Source: Methylotenera_A sp031369365
GTDB lineage: Bacteria; Pseudomonadota; Gammaproteobacteria; Burkholderiales; Methylophilaceae
Assembly (NCBI GenBank): GCA_031369365.1
Contig: JANMOP010000101.1
Coordinates: 1 to 19,687 of the forward strand
Direction of reading: 5' to 3'
DNA length: 19,687 bases
Part shown: positions 1 through 7,504 of the stretch, in pieces
Numbering within the stretch: position 1 is the stretch's first letter
Layout: every line of letters starts with the position of its first letter
Translations under genes and position numbers: made by a program
The notes under the pieces: model-generated
The model's input: the letters and a program-made list of their open reading frames with translations, nothing else
Told to the model about the DNA's origin: nothing
Databases searched by the model: none

Positions 1-2
1 TG

Positions 3-782
3 TTTGGCCATGCGGGTATCGAGAGCGATATTGAGATTCAGCGCTTGATGATTAAAGCCTTGCAATTGTTAGGCCTAAAAGTATTGCACATTGATTTTAG
101 CCATGTGGCAATTTTTGAGGGCTTGGTTAAAGCGGGTAATATTAATGTTGATTTAGAACAGGCGCTTTATGTGGCCTTACAGAGTAAGGATAAAGCGGCT
201 GTGGCGGAACTGGCTTCAGAGTTAGATTCAACAACTCAACAAGCGCTTATTAGCCTGACTGATTTAAATGGTAGCGCCGCTATCTTAGAAAAAGCCGAAA
301 GCGTTTTACCCAAGCTGCCAGAAATCGCTCAAGCATTGGCCAATTTAAGCGCAGTTGCTAGCAAATTAAGTGATTTAAACGTTGAAGTTTCGTTTGATTT
401 GGGTGAGCTGCGCGGCTATCACTACCACAGTGGTGTCGTGTTTGCGGCCTATGCACATGGTTACACAGGTCCAGTGGCGATGGGCGGGCGTTATGATGAA
501 GTTGGTATTGCGTTTGGCCGTGCGCGCCCTGCAACAGGTTTCAGCTTGGATTTGCGCGGTGTTGTCGGCGCGCTCGCACCTGCCAGTTTGCCCAAAAGTA
601 TTTTGGCACCTGAAGGCAGTGATAAGAGCTTACTTAACAAAATTGAGGCGCTGCGTGCCGAAGGACTAGTGGTCATACAGGCTTTGCCGAATTCACAAAC
701 CAATGTAAGTGAGCTTAACTGCGACACGCAGCTTGTTTCGCGCGACGGCCAATGGCTCATCGAAACTCTTAAAACTAATTAA
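3..782 (+). CDS. hisZ: HisZ, ATP phosphoribosyltransferase regulatory subunit (5' partial)
   Basis: The frame is open from base 3 of the window to the TAA at 780-782, giving 259 visible residues. About the first third of a normal HisZ (roughly 385 aa) lies upstream of the window. HisZ is a catalytically dead paralogue of histidyl-tRNA synthetase that joins the short HisG to form the ATP phosphoribosyltransferase for the first step of histidine synthesis. The class II synthetase-like core shows as FGHAGIESDIEIQRL near the window start, GELRGYHYHSGVVFAAYAHG about two thirds along, and GGRYDEVG after it. In true HisS the equivalent motif is YYTRTVFE, and the glycine-valine form here favours HisZ. 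Only 13 bases separate it from purA, the usual beta-proteobacterial order, so the two are probably co-transcribed. There is no anticodon-binding domain, also as expected for HisZ. Confidence 0.9.
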   Translation, partial: FGHAGIESDIEIQRLMIKALQLLGLKVLHIDFSHVAIFEGLVKAGNINVDLEQALYVALQSKDKAAVAELASELDSTTQQALISLTDLNGSAAILEKAESVLPKLPEIAQALANLSAVASKLSDLNVEVSFDLGELRGYHYHSGVVFAAYAHGYTGPVAMGGRYDEVGIAFGRARPATGFSLDLRGVVGALAPASLPKSILAPEGSDKSLLNKIEALRAEGLVVIQALPNSQTNVSELNCDTQLVSRDGQWLIETLKTN

Positions 783-795
783 AAAGTTGTAAATT

Positions 796-2142
796 ATGGC
801 AAAAGACGTTTTAAAAAATATCTCGGCTAAAAATGTAGTCGTCATTGGCACACAATGGGGCGATGAAGGCAAAGGCAAAATTGTCGATTGGCTCACCGAC
901 CAAGCACAAGGCGTAGTGCGCTTTCAAGGTGGCCACAACGCAGGCCATACGCTGGTTGTAGGTCAGGGCGCAGCGCAACGTGTGTATAAGCTCAATCTCG
1001 TGCCTTCAGGCATCGTGCGCGCTGGTATTAATTGTTACATCGGTAACGGCGTGGTGCTTGACGCTGGACATTTGTTGGGCGAAATTGCTGCGCTGGAAAA
1101 AGACGGTCTTGAAGTTAAAAATCGTTTAAAAGTTAGCCCAGGTTGCCCGTTAATACTCAGCCACCATGTGGCGGTGGACGTGGCACGCGAAGCCAAACGC
1201 AGCGCAGATAAAAAAATCGGCACTACTGGCAAAGGCATTGGTCCCACATACGAAGATAAAGTCGCGCGCCGTGCTTTGCGTGTTTACGATTTATTTTACC
1301 CAGAACGTTTTGCCGAAAAATTACGCGAAGTGATAGATTACCACAACTTTGTGCTTACTAATTATTTAAGCGCACAAGCGGTTAATTTTAATCAACAGTA
1401 TGACGCCAGTATGCAACATGCAATTGCGCTTAAGCCAATGATTTCTGATATTTCCGCAGATTTATACGCAGCCAATGCCAGAGGCGAAAATTTATTATTT
1501 GAAGGTGCACAAGGTACGCTGCTAGACATCGACCACGGCACGTATCCGTACGTTACCTCCAGCAACTGCATTGCAGGCCAAGCCTCAGCAGGCACGGGCG
1601 TTGGCGCGAATATGCTGCATTATGTGTTGGGTATCACCAAGGCCTACACCACGCGTGTCGGCGGCGGACATTTTCCAAGTGAGTTGGATATTGACACACT
1701 AGGCGCGCCAGGCACGCAGATGTCGGTAAAAGGCCAAGAAATTGGCACTGTGACTAAGCGCAAACGTCGCTGTGGCTGGTTCGATGCCGCCGCACTGCGC
1801 CGCTCCGCGATGATCAACGGCCTCACAGGTTTGTGCATCACCAAACTTGACGTGCTAGATGGCATTAAAGAACTCAAAATCTGTATCGGTTATGAACTAG
1901 ACGGCAAAAATATTGATTTATTACCAGTCGGCGCAGATGACGTAGCAGGCTGCAAACCTATTTATGAAACCGTGCCAGGTTGGACAGATAACACTTTTGG
2001 CGTAAAAACTTGGGACGGCCTACCAAAAGCCGCACAAAATTACTTAAAACGTCTAGAAACCTTGTGCGGCGTGCCAATTGCCATTGTTTCGACAGGGCCT
2101 GAAAGAGACGAAACCATTGTGATTGAGCATCCGTTTTCTTAA
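796..2142 (+). CDS. purA: Adenylosuccinate synthetase
   Basis: PurA joins IMP and aspartate using GTP to make adenylosuccinate, the first committed step to AMP, in the cytoplasm. The N-terminal GTP/IMP loop is clear: TQWGDEGKGK at residues 19-28, where Asp23 corresponds to the catalytic base. GGHNAGHTLV follows with the conserved His. Further on are GKGIGPTYEDK, TRVGGGHFPSEL and the GTVTKRKRRCGWFDA stretch with the arginines of the substrate loop. The C terminus carries STGPERDETI. The protein is 448 aa, slightly longer than the usual 430 or so. The extra length is about a dozen residues before VVVIGTQWG, and no in-frame start closer to the motif exists, so the ATG at 796 is kept. No strong Shine-Dalgarno is visible, consistent with translational dependence on hisZ just upstream. 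Nearly all its Arg codons are CGC/CGT, which sets the host standard against which darTG stands out. Confidence 0.97.
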   Translation: MAKDVLKNISAKNVVVIGTQWGDEGKGKIVDWLTDQAQGVVRFQGGHNAGHTLVVGQGAAQRVYKLNLVPSGIVRAGINCYIGNGVVLDAGHLLGEIAALEKDGLEVKNRLKVSPGCPLILSHHVAVDVAREAKRSADKKIGTTGKGIGPTYEDKVARRALRVYDLFYPERFAEKLREVIDYHNFVLTNYLSAQAVNFNQQYDASMQHAIALKPMISDISADLYAANARGENLLFEGAQGTLLDIDHGTYPYVTSSNCIAGQASAGTGVGANMLHYVLGITKAYTTRVGGGHFPSELDIDTLGAPGTQMSVKGQEIGTVTKRKRRCGWFDAAALRRSAMINGLTGLCITKLDVLDGIKELKICIGYELDGKNIDLLPVGADDVAGCKPIYETVPGWTDNTFGVKTWDGLPKAAQNYLKRLETLCGVPIAIVSTGPERDETIVIEHPFS

Positions 2143-2213
2143 AATGTAAATTGCATCATTACTTAAAAATTCTTTTGCTTAAATAAAACATGTTTCAAAC
2201 AAAGGTGTAAGGA

Positions 2214-2930
2214 GTGCCAGAGCGTTTTATATTTAGACAGGTGGATTATAGGGATATCCCTACCTTTCTTGATGACGGAGAGATTCGTTCTAAAAACCAT
2301 CCAAATCAGCAGACTTGTCATCAAACTAGCTATCAAAATTTGGTGCAACGACGAGGTACTCAGGAGTTTCAGCTTCCTTTTGGCGGTGTAGTGAATGACT
2401 GCGTGGCTTTTTATTTTTCCCCGCTCACGTCTTTTACATGCACTATCCATCGTGGAAACGTACAGGTGATATATCCAAACGGAGGAGCTCCAACAACATC
2501 TCGGTTAGATGATAGAGTTTTCTTGGTCGCAAAAGTAACTGATTTATATCGTGCTGCGCTACAATGCTGTTTTAGTAACTATGCATTAAACTCAACAGTT
2601 CCAACACCAGTTATCACAAACGATCCTAATATGCTTGAGACTCATATAAATTGGACGTTGTTTGACGAATATCCTTTAGCAGGTGATATTCTTGAAATTG
2701 GATACGGCGGGTCTTGTAAATATTTTCATAGCCCAGCCACTCCAGAACGATATCAGCGTAGAGGATCTATTAGAATGGCTGAATTTTTAGTCCAAACAGC
2801 AGTTCCTCTAAATCTATTTGCTTGCATAGTAGTTCCAAATGAGCAAGTAAGAAAATTAATTCAGCAGCAAGTCCAAGTAGCTGGTTATGATATTCCTGTC
2901 TTTTGTAAGCCTGGATGTTTTGTATCATGA
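2214..2930 (+). CDS. darT: DarT, DNA ADP-ribosyltransferase toxin (DUF4433 family)
   Basis: This is a 238-aa protein of the DarT family. Known members use NAD+ to ADP-ribosylate single-stranded DNA bases, block replication and abort phage infection. Visible family features are the N-terminal VDYRDIPTFLDDGEIRSKNH (residues 10-29), the arginine pair QRR at 45-47, the family signature VNDCVAFYFSPLTSF at 60-74, and RMAEFLVQ at 187-194, where Glu190 is the likely catalytic glutamate. The assignment of Arg46/47 and Glu190 to the catalytic pair rests on motif order, not an alignment. The start is GTG: the in-frame ATG at 2190 runs into a stop at 2208, and AAAGG at 2201-2205 lies 8 bases before the GTG. 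Of its 15 Arg codons, 10 are AGA, AGG, CGA or CGG, unlike neighbouring purA, which suggests horizontal acquisition. Its stop overlaps the darG start (ATGA). Confidence 0.87.
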   Translation: MPERFIFRQVDYRDIPTFLDDGEIRSKNHPNQQTCHQTSYQNLVQRRGTQEFQLPFGGVVNDCVAFYFSPLTSFTCTIHRGNVQVIYPNGGAPTTSRLDDRVFLVAKVTDLYRAALQCCFSNYALNSTVPTPVITNDPNMLETHINWTLFDEYPLAGDILEIGYGGSCKYFHSPATPERYQRRGSIRMAEFLVQTAVPLNLFACIVVPNEQVRKLIQQQVQVAGYDIPVFCKPGCFVS

Positions 2931-3961
2931 GCATAACCTTTAAGACAGGTGATTTGTTTTTGGACAAATCCGAGGCGCTAGTAAACACGGTCAATTGTGT
3001 TGGTGTTATGGGTAAAGGAGTTGCTCTTGAATTCAAACGTCGCTGGCCTGAGAACTATAAAGTCTATAAAAAAGCGTGCGATGGCAAAAAGTTGCGCCCT
3101 GGTCAGATGCTCATATTTGAACTTGGAAATCTATTAGAAGAAAGTGAACGGAAATTTATAATTAACTTTCCAACGAAAGATCACTGGAGAGCGAAGTCTA
3201 AGCTGGAGTACATTTCCGAAGGGTTGGAAGCTCTTGTCTCGGATATTAAGAAGTACAAAATTAAATCATTGGCTCTTCCACCTTTGGGATGTGGAAATGG
3301 CGGGCTAGATTGGAACACTGTTCGACCCATGATGCTGAAAAGACTTTCTGAGCTGGAGGACGTCAATGTTTCCATCTACGAGCCGATCAAAGTTAATGAC
3401 GATCCTGAGTACGTGGACACCTATTTAAAAATGACTACGGGAAGGGCTGTTTTTCTCAAAGCGATTGCGGCACTTGAAACCCCGTTTGGCGGTGCCCTAG
3501 ACCGTCTTTCACTTCAGAAGATTGCCTATTTCTTGCAGGTAATGGGAATTCCACTAAATCTGGACTTCACCAAGAACCTATATGGACCGTACTCTGAGGC
3601 GCTAAAAAAAGCCGTAGTTGCACTTGAGAACGATTATAAGTTGATAACCGGCTTTCAAGCAGAGAGGGAAGCGCACGTTACCCCAGCCGGATATGCGGCT
3701 GCAGAGGACTTTCTGAAAGACGATGTGAAAAGTGAAGCTATCATCGATAACTTATCTAAATTGGTTGATGGGTTTGAGACTCCGTATGGGTTGGAACTTT
3801 TGTCTACAGTTCATACGGTCGCTATTTCAGGTGATGGAGAAAGCTATATTGATAGTATTGTTTTTGAGATGTTAGCTTTTGAAAAAAACAAACGAAACGT
3901 ATTCTCGAAAGATGAAATAAGATTAGCGCTGGAGCGACTGCAGGAAGATCACCTGCTTTGA
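2927..3961 (+). CDS. darG: DarG, macrodomain DNA ADP-ribosylglycohydrolase antitoxin
   Basis: This is the antitoxin partner of DarT. The N-terminal macrodomain (about residues 1-155) removes ADP-ribose from DNA. Its ligand loop reads VNTVNCVGVMGKGVALEFK (19-37), then NFPTKDHWR (80-88), whose Lys84 matches the catalytic lysine position known for DarG, and PPLGCGNGGLDW (118-129). The second half (about 168-344, starting MTTGRAVFLKAIAALE) is the extra C-terminal domain found in full-length DarG, which in studied systems binds and neutralises DarT directly. The ATG at 2927 was chosen over the ATG at 2915 because it gives the classic 4-base ATGA overlap with the toxin stop and starts directly at MSITFKTGD; translational coupling is likely. 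Nine of 13 Arg codons are AGA/AGG/CGA/CGG, the same foreign bias as darT. The 344-aa length indicates an intact two-domain antitoxin. Confidence 0.93.
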   Translation: MSITFKTGDLFLDKSEALVNTVNCVGVMGKGVALEFKRRWPENYKVYKKACDGKKLRPGQMLIFELGNLLEESERKFIINFPTKDHWRAKSKLEYISEGLEALVSDIKKYKIKSLALPPLGCGNGGLDWNTVRPMMLKRLSELEDVNVSIYEPIKVNDDPEYVDTYLKMTTGRAVFLKAIAALETPFGGALDRLSLQKIAYFLQVMGIPLNLDFTKNLYGPYSEALKKAVVALENDYKLITGFQAEREAHVTPAGYAAAEDFLKDDVKSEAIIDNLSKLVDGFETPYGLELLSTVHTVAISGDGESYIDSIVFEMLAFEKNKRNVFSKDEIRLALERLQEDHLL

Positions 3962-4019
3962 AATCTTAAGGCGTAGGAATAATCACAAAATGGGGTCGGG
4001 TACGATTTGAGGCACATGC

Positions 4020-4619
4020 ATGCAATCTAGGCAACCTATGCAACATATCGCTTGGGCAATAACAGGTTCTGGCCATTATTTGCGCGAGTCGTTGGCGATT
4101 TTGCAAACGCTTGAAAATGTGGATGTTTTTTTAAGCAAAGCCGCGGCAGAGATCATCAAACAATACGGTTTTCAGGCGCAGTTAGAGGCCACTGGTCACA
4201 AAGTTTATCAAGATAAAACCGCCAGCAGCGTGCCTGTGGAGCTGTTTTACACTGGCAAATATCATACCTTAGTCATTGCGCCCGCCACCTCAAATACCGT
4301 CGCAAAAATGGCTTATGGATTTTCTGATTCGCTTGTGACCAATCTTTACGCGCAGGCAGGTAAAACACGTGTGCCAAGCATTATTTTTGCTTGCGATACC
4401 GCGCCAGAACTCACTTCAGAAGCGCCTCGCGATAATATGGTGAAAGTGTTTCCACGCCAAATTGATTTAGAAAACGTACAAAAATTAATCAGTTTTGAAA
4501 ACACGCAAATCGTCGAGAGTATAGACATGCTCCAGCAGGCAGTATCCATGCGGCTTGCTGGGCTTTGCATCATTGCCCCTCTCCCCAACCCTCTGATAAA
4601 ACAACTAAGCAATGACTAG
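4020..4619 (+). CDS. dmrB: Dihydromethanopterin reductase-like flavoprotein (DmrB/AfpA family)
   Basis: This is a flavoprotein-fold (FMN-binding, cysteine-decarboxylase-like) protein of 199 aa resembling archaeal AfpA and bacterial DmrB, which reduces dihydromethanopterin to H4MPT as the last cofactor step. Visible motifs are AWAITGSGHYLRESL (11-25), the FMN-site VIAPATSNTVAKMAYGFSDSLVTN (85-108), and FPRQIDLENVQKL (144-156), which parallels the MRDVDVENVERL tail of archaeal AfpA. The start at ATG 4020 is preceded by GAGG at 4009-4012, 7 bases away; ATG 4038 is a weaker alternative. The family core ends near residue 171. The extra C-terminal tail, in particular residues 185-199 (APLPNPLIKQLSND), is encoded by a repeat-like palindrome (see 4575-4673) and is probably an accident of insertion. 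Neighbouring genes are all C1-cofactor genes, supporting the role. The exact substrate is inferred. Confidence 0.8.
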   Translation: MQSRQPMQHIAWAITGSGHYLRESLAILQTLENVDVFLSKAAAEIIKQYGFQAQLEATGHKVYQDKTASSVPVELFYTGKYHTLVIAPATSNTVAKMAYGFSDSLVTNLYAQAGKTRVPSIIFACDTAPELTSEAPRDNMVKVFPRQIDLENVQKLISFENTQIVESIDMLQQAVSMRLAGLCIIAPLPNPLIKQLSND

Positions 4620-4673
4620 GCTTACAAATGACATCAGCCAAGTCGTTGCTAATCCCGCAAGCGGGCGAGGGGC
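4575..4673. repeat. Nested palindrome spanning dmrB 3' end and the next gene's leader
   Basis: Outer arms GCCCCTCTCCC (4575-4585) and GGGCGAGGGGC (4663-4673) are complementary at 10 of 11 positions. Inside them AGCAATGACT (4608-4617) and AGTCGTTGCT (4641-4650) pair at 9 of 10. A third small hairpin CCCGC-AA-GCGGG sits at 4654-4665. The left half encodes the last residues of the DmrB-like protein; the right half ends a few bases before the AAAAGAG upstream of the ATG at 4683. The C/T-rich arm plus a CCCGCAAGCGGGCGAGGGGC tail resembles dispersed palindromic intergenic repeats seen in many proteobacteria, here interrupted by a central 60-70 bases. Confidence 0.7.
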
Positions 4674-4682
4674 TTAAAAGAG

Positions 4683-6095
4683 ATGAGCGAAAAATTATTA
4701 TTTGTGACAGGCAAGCTGGCCGAAAAGAGCCTGCATAAAGTGTTGCAAGAAGTGCAAAGCAACCCCAAAACGCCCACTTTCAAATACCGCGTCGAGCAAA
4801 TTGGCGTGTCTGTCGCAGCGTTGATGACGCCTGAAATGATTGCGCGCCGTTTAAAAAGCGCGGGCGATGCAAATAAGATGATTTTGCCTGGTTTATGCCA
4901 AGGCGATTTGAGCGCTTTGCACCGCCAATACGGCATTCCTGTTGAGCGCGGGCCTGAGGATTTAAAAGATTTGCCAGAGTATTTCGGTCAAGCTGGCAAG
5001 ATGCCAGATTTAAGCCAATACAGCGTGCAAATTTTTGCTGAAATTGTCGATGCACCTGATTTAACAGTGGATGAAATTGTCGCCAAAGCCACGCACTTTG
5101 TAACGCAAGGCGCGAATGTAATTGATTTAGGCTGCTTGCCTGGCAAGCCGTTTTTGCACTTGGCTGATTCCATAAAAGCTTTAAAACAAGCAGGTTTTAA
5201 AGTGAGTGTTGACAGCATGAACGCCGACGAATTATTACTGGCTGGAAAATGTGGTGCAGATTATTTATTAAGCTTAACAGAAAAAACGCTGTGGATTGCG
5301 GATGCCGTGGAAGCCTTGCCAGTGCTAGTGCCTACTAAGCCAGGTAATTTAGCTTCACTTTACCGCGCCATCGAAATTTGCCTTAAAAAAGGCAAGCCGT
5401 TTATCGCCGATGCGATTTTAGACCCGATTCATTTTGGGCTGACCGAATCGATTGTGCGTTACAGCAAATTGCGTAAAAAATATCCGCAAATCAACATCAT
5501 GATGGGCATTGGCAATTTAACCGAGCTGACTGATGCTGACACCACGGGCATTAACGCGATTTTATTTGGTATTATTTCAGAGCTAAATATTAACGCCGTT
5601 TTAGCCACCAGTGTGAGCGCGCACGCGGTGAATGCGATTGCGGAAGCTGACATCGCACGCCGCGTAAATTATCGCGCTAAACAAGATGACCGCTTACCAC
5701 GCGGCTACAGTAATGGCTTACTTGGGCTACACGATAGAAAACCGTTTTCGTATAACGCGACAGAAATCGCCGAATTTGCCGCGCAAATTAAAGACCCAAG
5801 TTTTCGCATTATGGTGAGTGAGGCAGGCGTGCATGTGTATAACCGCAATGGTTTGCTGCAAGATATTGATCCATTTGCGCTTTACCCAAATTTAGGCGTT
5901 GAAAATGACGCCTCACATGCGTTCTACCTAGGCGTAGAGCTAGCGCGCGCGCAAATTGCACATCAACTTAAAAAACGTTATGTGCAAGACGAGGAATTAA
6001 ATTGGGGTGTGGCATCAGAAGGCAAAGGGCATAAGTCGGAAGATAGAAAAAGTCATCGCGAGGCTTCACTTAAAGAGAAGAAAAACAAAAAATAA
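4683..6095 (+). CDS. DUF6513 / dihydropteroate synthase-like protein of H4MPT biosynthesis (orf5 type)
   Basis: The protein is 470 aa with two parts. An N-terminal region (about 1-120) begins KLLFVTGKLAEKSL and contains KMILPGLCQGDL and ERGPEDLKDLPEYFG. A dihydropteroate-synthase-like TIM barrel (about 120-370) has QGANVIDLGCLPGKP (142-156) in place of the pterin-pocket strand and VSVDSMN (174-180). The family occurs in methanogens and in H4MPT-using methylotrophs, where mutants of the Methylobacterium homologue (orf5) lack C1 oxidation. A role in assembling the methanopterin skeleton is therefore likely, but the exact reaction is not something I can state. The C-terminal 35 residues are rich in Lys, Glu and Ser (GKGHKSEDRKSHREASLKE) and look disordered. 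AAAAGAG lies just before the ATG. Its TAA shares one base with the ATG of the next gene (TAATG), so the cluster is translationally coupled. Confidence 0.82.
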   Translation: MSEKLLFVTGKLAEKSLHKVLQEVQSNPKTPTFKYRVEQIGVSVAALMTPEMIARRLKSAGDANKMILPGLCQGDLSALHRQYGIPVERGPEDLKDLPEYFGQAGKMPDLSQYSVQIFAEIVDAPDLTVDEIVAKATHFVTQGANVIDLGCLPGKPFLHLADSIKALKQAGFKVSVDSMNADELLLAGKCGADYLLSLTEKTLWIADAVEALPVLVPTKPGNLASLYRAIEICLKKGKPFIADAILDPIHFGLTESIVRYSKLRKKYPQINIMMGIGNLTELTDADTTGINAILFGIISELNINAVLATSVSAHAVNAIAEADIARRVNYRAKQDDRLPRGYSNGLLGLHDRKPFSYNATEIAEFAAQIKDPSFRIMVSEAGVHVYNRNGLLQDIDPFALYPNLGVENDASHAFYLGVELARAQIAHQLKKRYVQDEELNWGVASEGKGHKSEDRKSHREASLKEKKNKK

Positions 6096-6688
6096 TGATA
6101 TTTGAAACAATAATCACGACTGTGGATTTGACTGGTGAACCGCATGTCGCGCCATTTGGCGTCCGTTACGAGGGTGATTTGGTCGTCATTGCCCCGTACA
6201 AACCTTCCACCACTTTAGCCAATATTTTGGTCACCAAAAGCGCAGTAATGAACTTAACAGACGATGTGCGTGTTTTTGCTGCTGCGCTTACTAATAGAAA
6301 AATAGCGGAGCTAACTCCTATCAATGCAGCGTCACAGGCCATTAAAATCAATGGTTTCAGGCTGGCTGATTGTTTGGCGCATGTTGAGCTGGAGTTAGTT
6401 GAGTTGCGTGATGATGTCATTCGACCGCAATTATTGATGCAAAAAGTGGCTGAATTTAACCATAAACCATTTACTGGTTTTAACCGTGCACAAGCCGCAG
6501 TAATAGAGCTGGCAGTACTAGTAAGCCGATTGCACATGCTGCCAAAAGACAAAATTATGTTTAAGATTGAATATTTAAAAATTGCTTTGGACAAAACTGC
6601 GGGTGAGCGTGAAAAGCAAGCCTGGAACTGGCTGACAGAGGCGGTTGAAAATTTTTATGCTGAGCAGGCTGGAACGAATCAGGCATGA
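6095..6688 (+). CDS. DUF447 family protein of H4MPT/methanofuran gene cluster (orf7 type)
   Basis: This 197-aa protein of the DUF447 family begins with a flavin-reductase-like split-barrel pattern: MIFETIITTVDLTGEPHVAPFGVRYEG, then VVIAPYKPSTTLANIL and VMNLTDDVRVFA. The second half is helical (FNRAQAAVIELAVLVSRLHMLP, residues about 128-149). Family members are found in methanogens and in H4MPT-dependent methylotrophs beside other cofactor genes; the enzymatic step is unknown to me. The FMN-binding split-barrel likeness is a structural inference from the strand pattern. The ATG overlaps the preceding TAA by one base, and its own TGA overlaps the next ATG (ATGA at 6685-6688), so it sits in the middle of a tightly coupled operon. 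Confidence 0.8.
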   Translation: MIFETIITTVDLTGEPHVAPFGVRYEGDLVVIAPYKPSTTLANILVTKSAVMNLTDDVRVFAAALTNRKIAELTPINAASQAIKINGFRLADCLAHVELELVELRDDVIRPQLLMQKVAEFNHKPFTGFNRAQAAVIELAVLVSRLHMLPKDKIMFKIEYLKIALDKTAGEREKQAWNWLTEAVENFYAEQAGTNQA

Positions 6689-7425
6689 CCCAATTACTCA
6701 TTAGTGTAAAAAATGTCAATGAAGCCTTAATTGCGCTAGATGCAGACGTGGATATTATTGATTTGAAAGATCCTGATAATGGCGCGCTGGGAGCGCTAGA
6801 TTTAGACACTAGTGCGAATATTTTGCAAGCCTTAAGCGGCGCTGCAATCGTTAGCGCTACCACAATTGTTAGTGCTACTGTGGGAGAGCATCACGCTTCT
6901 TTACACGACCTAATTTTTGATATTAGAACGCGCGTAGAAATTGGCGCTGACATCGTTAAAATCGCGGTTTCCCAACTTTTTTATGAGGCTGATTTTATGA
7001 TTGAAATGGCTAAATTGACTAATGAGGACATTAAAATTGTGGCAGTCTTTTTTGCAGATGAATCAGTTGACTTAAATTTATTAAAAAAAATTCAACAAAT
7101 GGGCTTTTTTGGGGCGATGCTAGACACCAAATCTAAGCAGCAAAACTTACTGCAAGTGCAAGCAAAAAGCGATTTACAAATTTTTACACAAAAATGTAAT
7201 CAGCATCAATTAAAATATGGGTTTGCAGGCTCATTGAAATCACAAGATATAGTGAATTTGATAAAGTATAATCCCACATACATAGGTTTTAGAGGTGGCG
7301 TTTGCGAAAATAACATGCGTAAGTCTGCTTTGTCGGCCTATAAAGTACTTGACGCTAAAAATATGTTGCACGCACACAACAAATTAATGGCAAAGCTCAC
7401 AAAGCCTGGGTTTAGCGTTGCATAA
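6685..7425 (+). CDS. mfnB: (5-formylfuran-3-yl)methyl phosphate synthase (MfnB, DUF556)
   Basis: MfnB condenses two glyceraldehyde-3-phosphates into 4-(hydroxymethyl)-2-furancarboxaldehyde phosphate, the first step to the furan of methanofuran, the C1 carrier used with H4MPT by formyltransferase/hydrolase. The protein is 246 aa. The N-terminal lysine motif VDIIDLKDPDNGALGA is present with Lys28, matching the Schiff-base/catalytic Lys of the archaeal enzyme. GADIVKIAV (Lys92) and MLDTKSK (Lys149) supply the other conserved lysines. The C-terminal phosphate-site stretch YGFAGSLKSQDI and YIGFRGGVCENNMR is intact. The ATG overlaps the stop of the DUF447 gene. In Methylobacterium the homologue was called orf9. 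The last gene of the run; no clear terminator follows before the ompA-like gene. Confidence 0.87.
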   Translation: MTQLLISVKNVNEALIALDADVDIIDLKDPDNGALGALDLDTSANILQALSGAAIVSATTIVSATVGEHHASLHDLIFDIRTRVEIGADIVKIAVSQLFYEADFMIEMAKLTNEDIKIVAVFFADESVDLNLLKKIQQMGFFGAMLDTKSKQQNLLQVQAKSDLQIFTQKCNQHQLKYGFAGSLKSQDIVNLIKYNPTYIGFRGGVCENNMRKSALSAYKVLDAKNMLHAHNKLMAKLTKPGFSVA

Positions 7426-7446
7426 TTAAAGTGGTTTAAGTATAGT
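7418..7446 (+). promoter_or_regulatory. Candidate sigma-70 promoter of the OmpA-like gene
   Basis: TTGCAT (7418-7423) and TATAGT (7441-7446) are spaced by exactly 17 bases, with about 50 bases of leader before the ATG at 7505. The -35 box matches the consensus at only three positions and overlaps the mfnB stop codon, so this is a suggestion only. A second -10-like TATAAC lies at 7485-7490. Confidence 0.35.
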
Positions 7447-7504
7447 TTTACTATGTTTGTAGATTTAATGTTTGTTTGCTATTTTATAACTAAGGAGTTT
7501 TCAC

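Noticed and set aside
2915..2926. Upstream ATG as the start of darG
   Set aside because: It adds only four residues (MFCI) before the family start, and the ATG at 2927 forms an ATGA overlap with the darT stop, the usual coupled arrangement.
4652..4673. Transcription terminator inside the cofactor cluster
   Set aside because: The GC-rich hairpin is not followed by a T-run and the next gene's ribosome binding site comes right after, so it is treated as part of a palindromic repeat.
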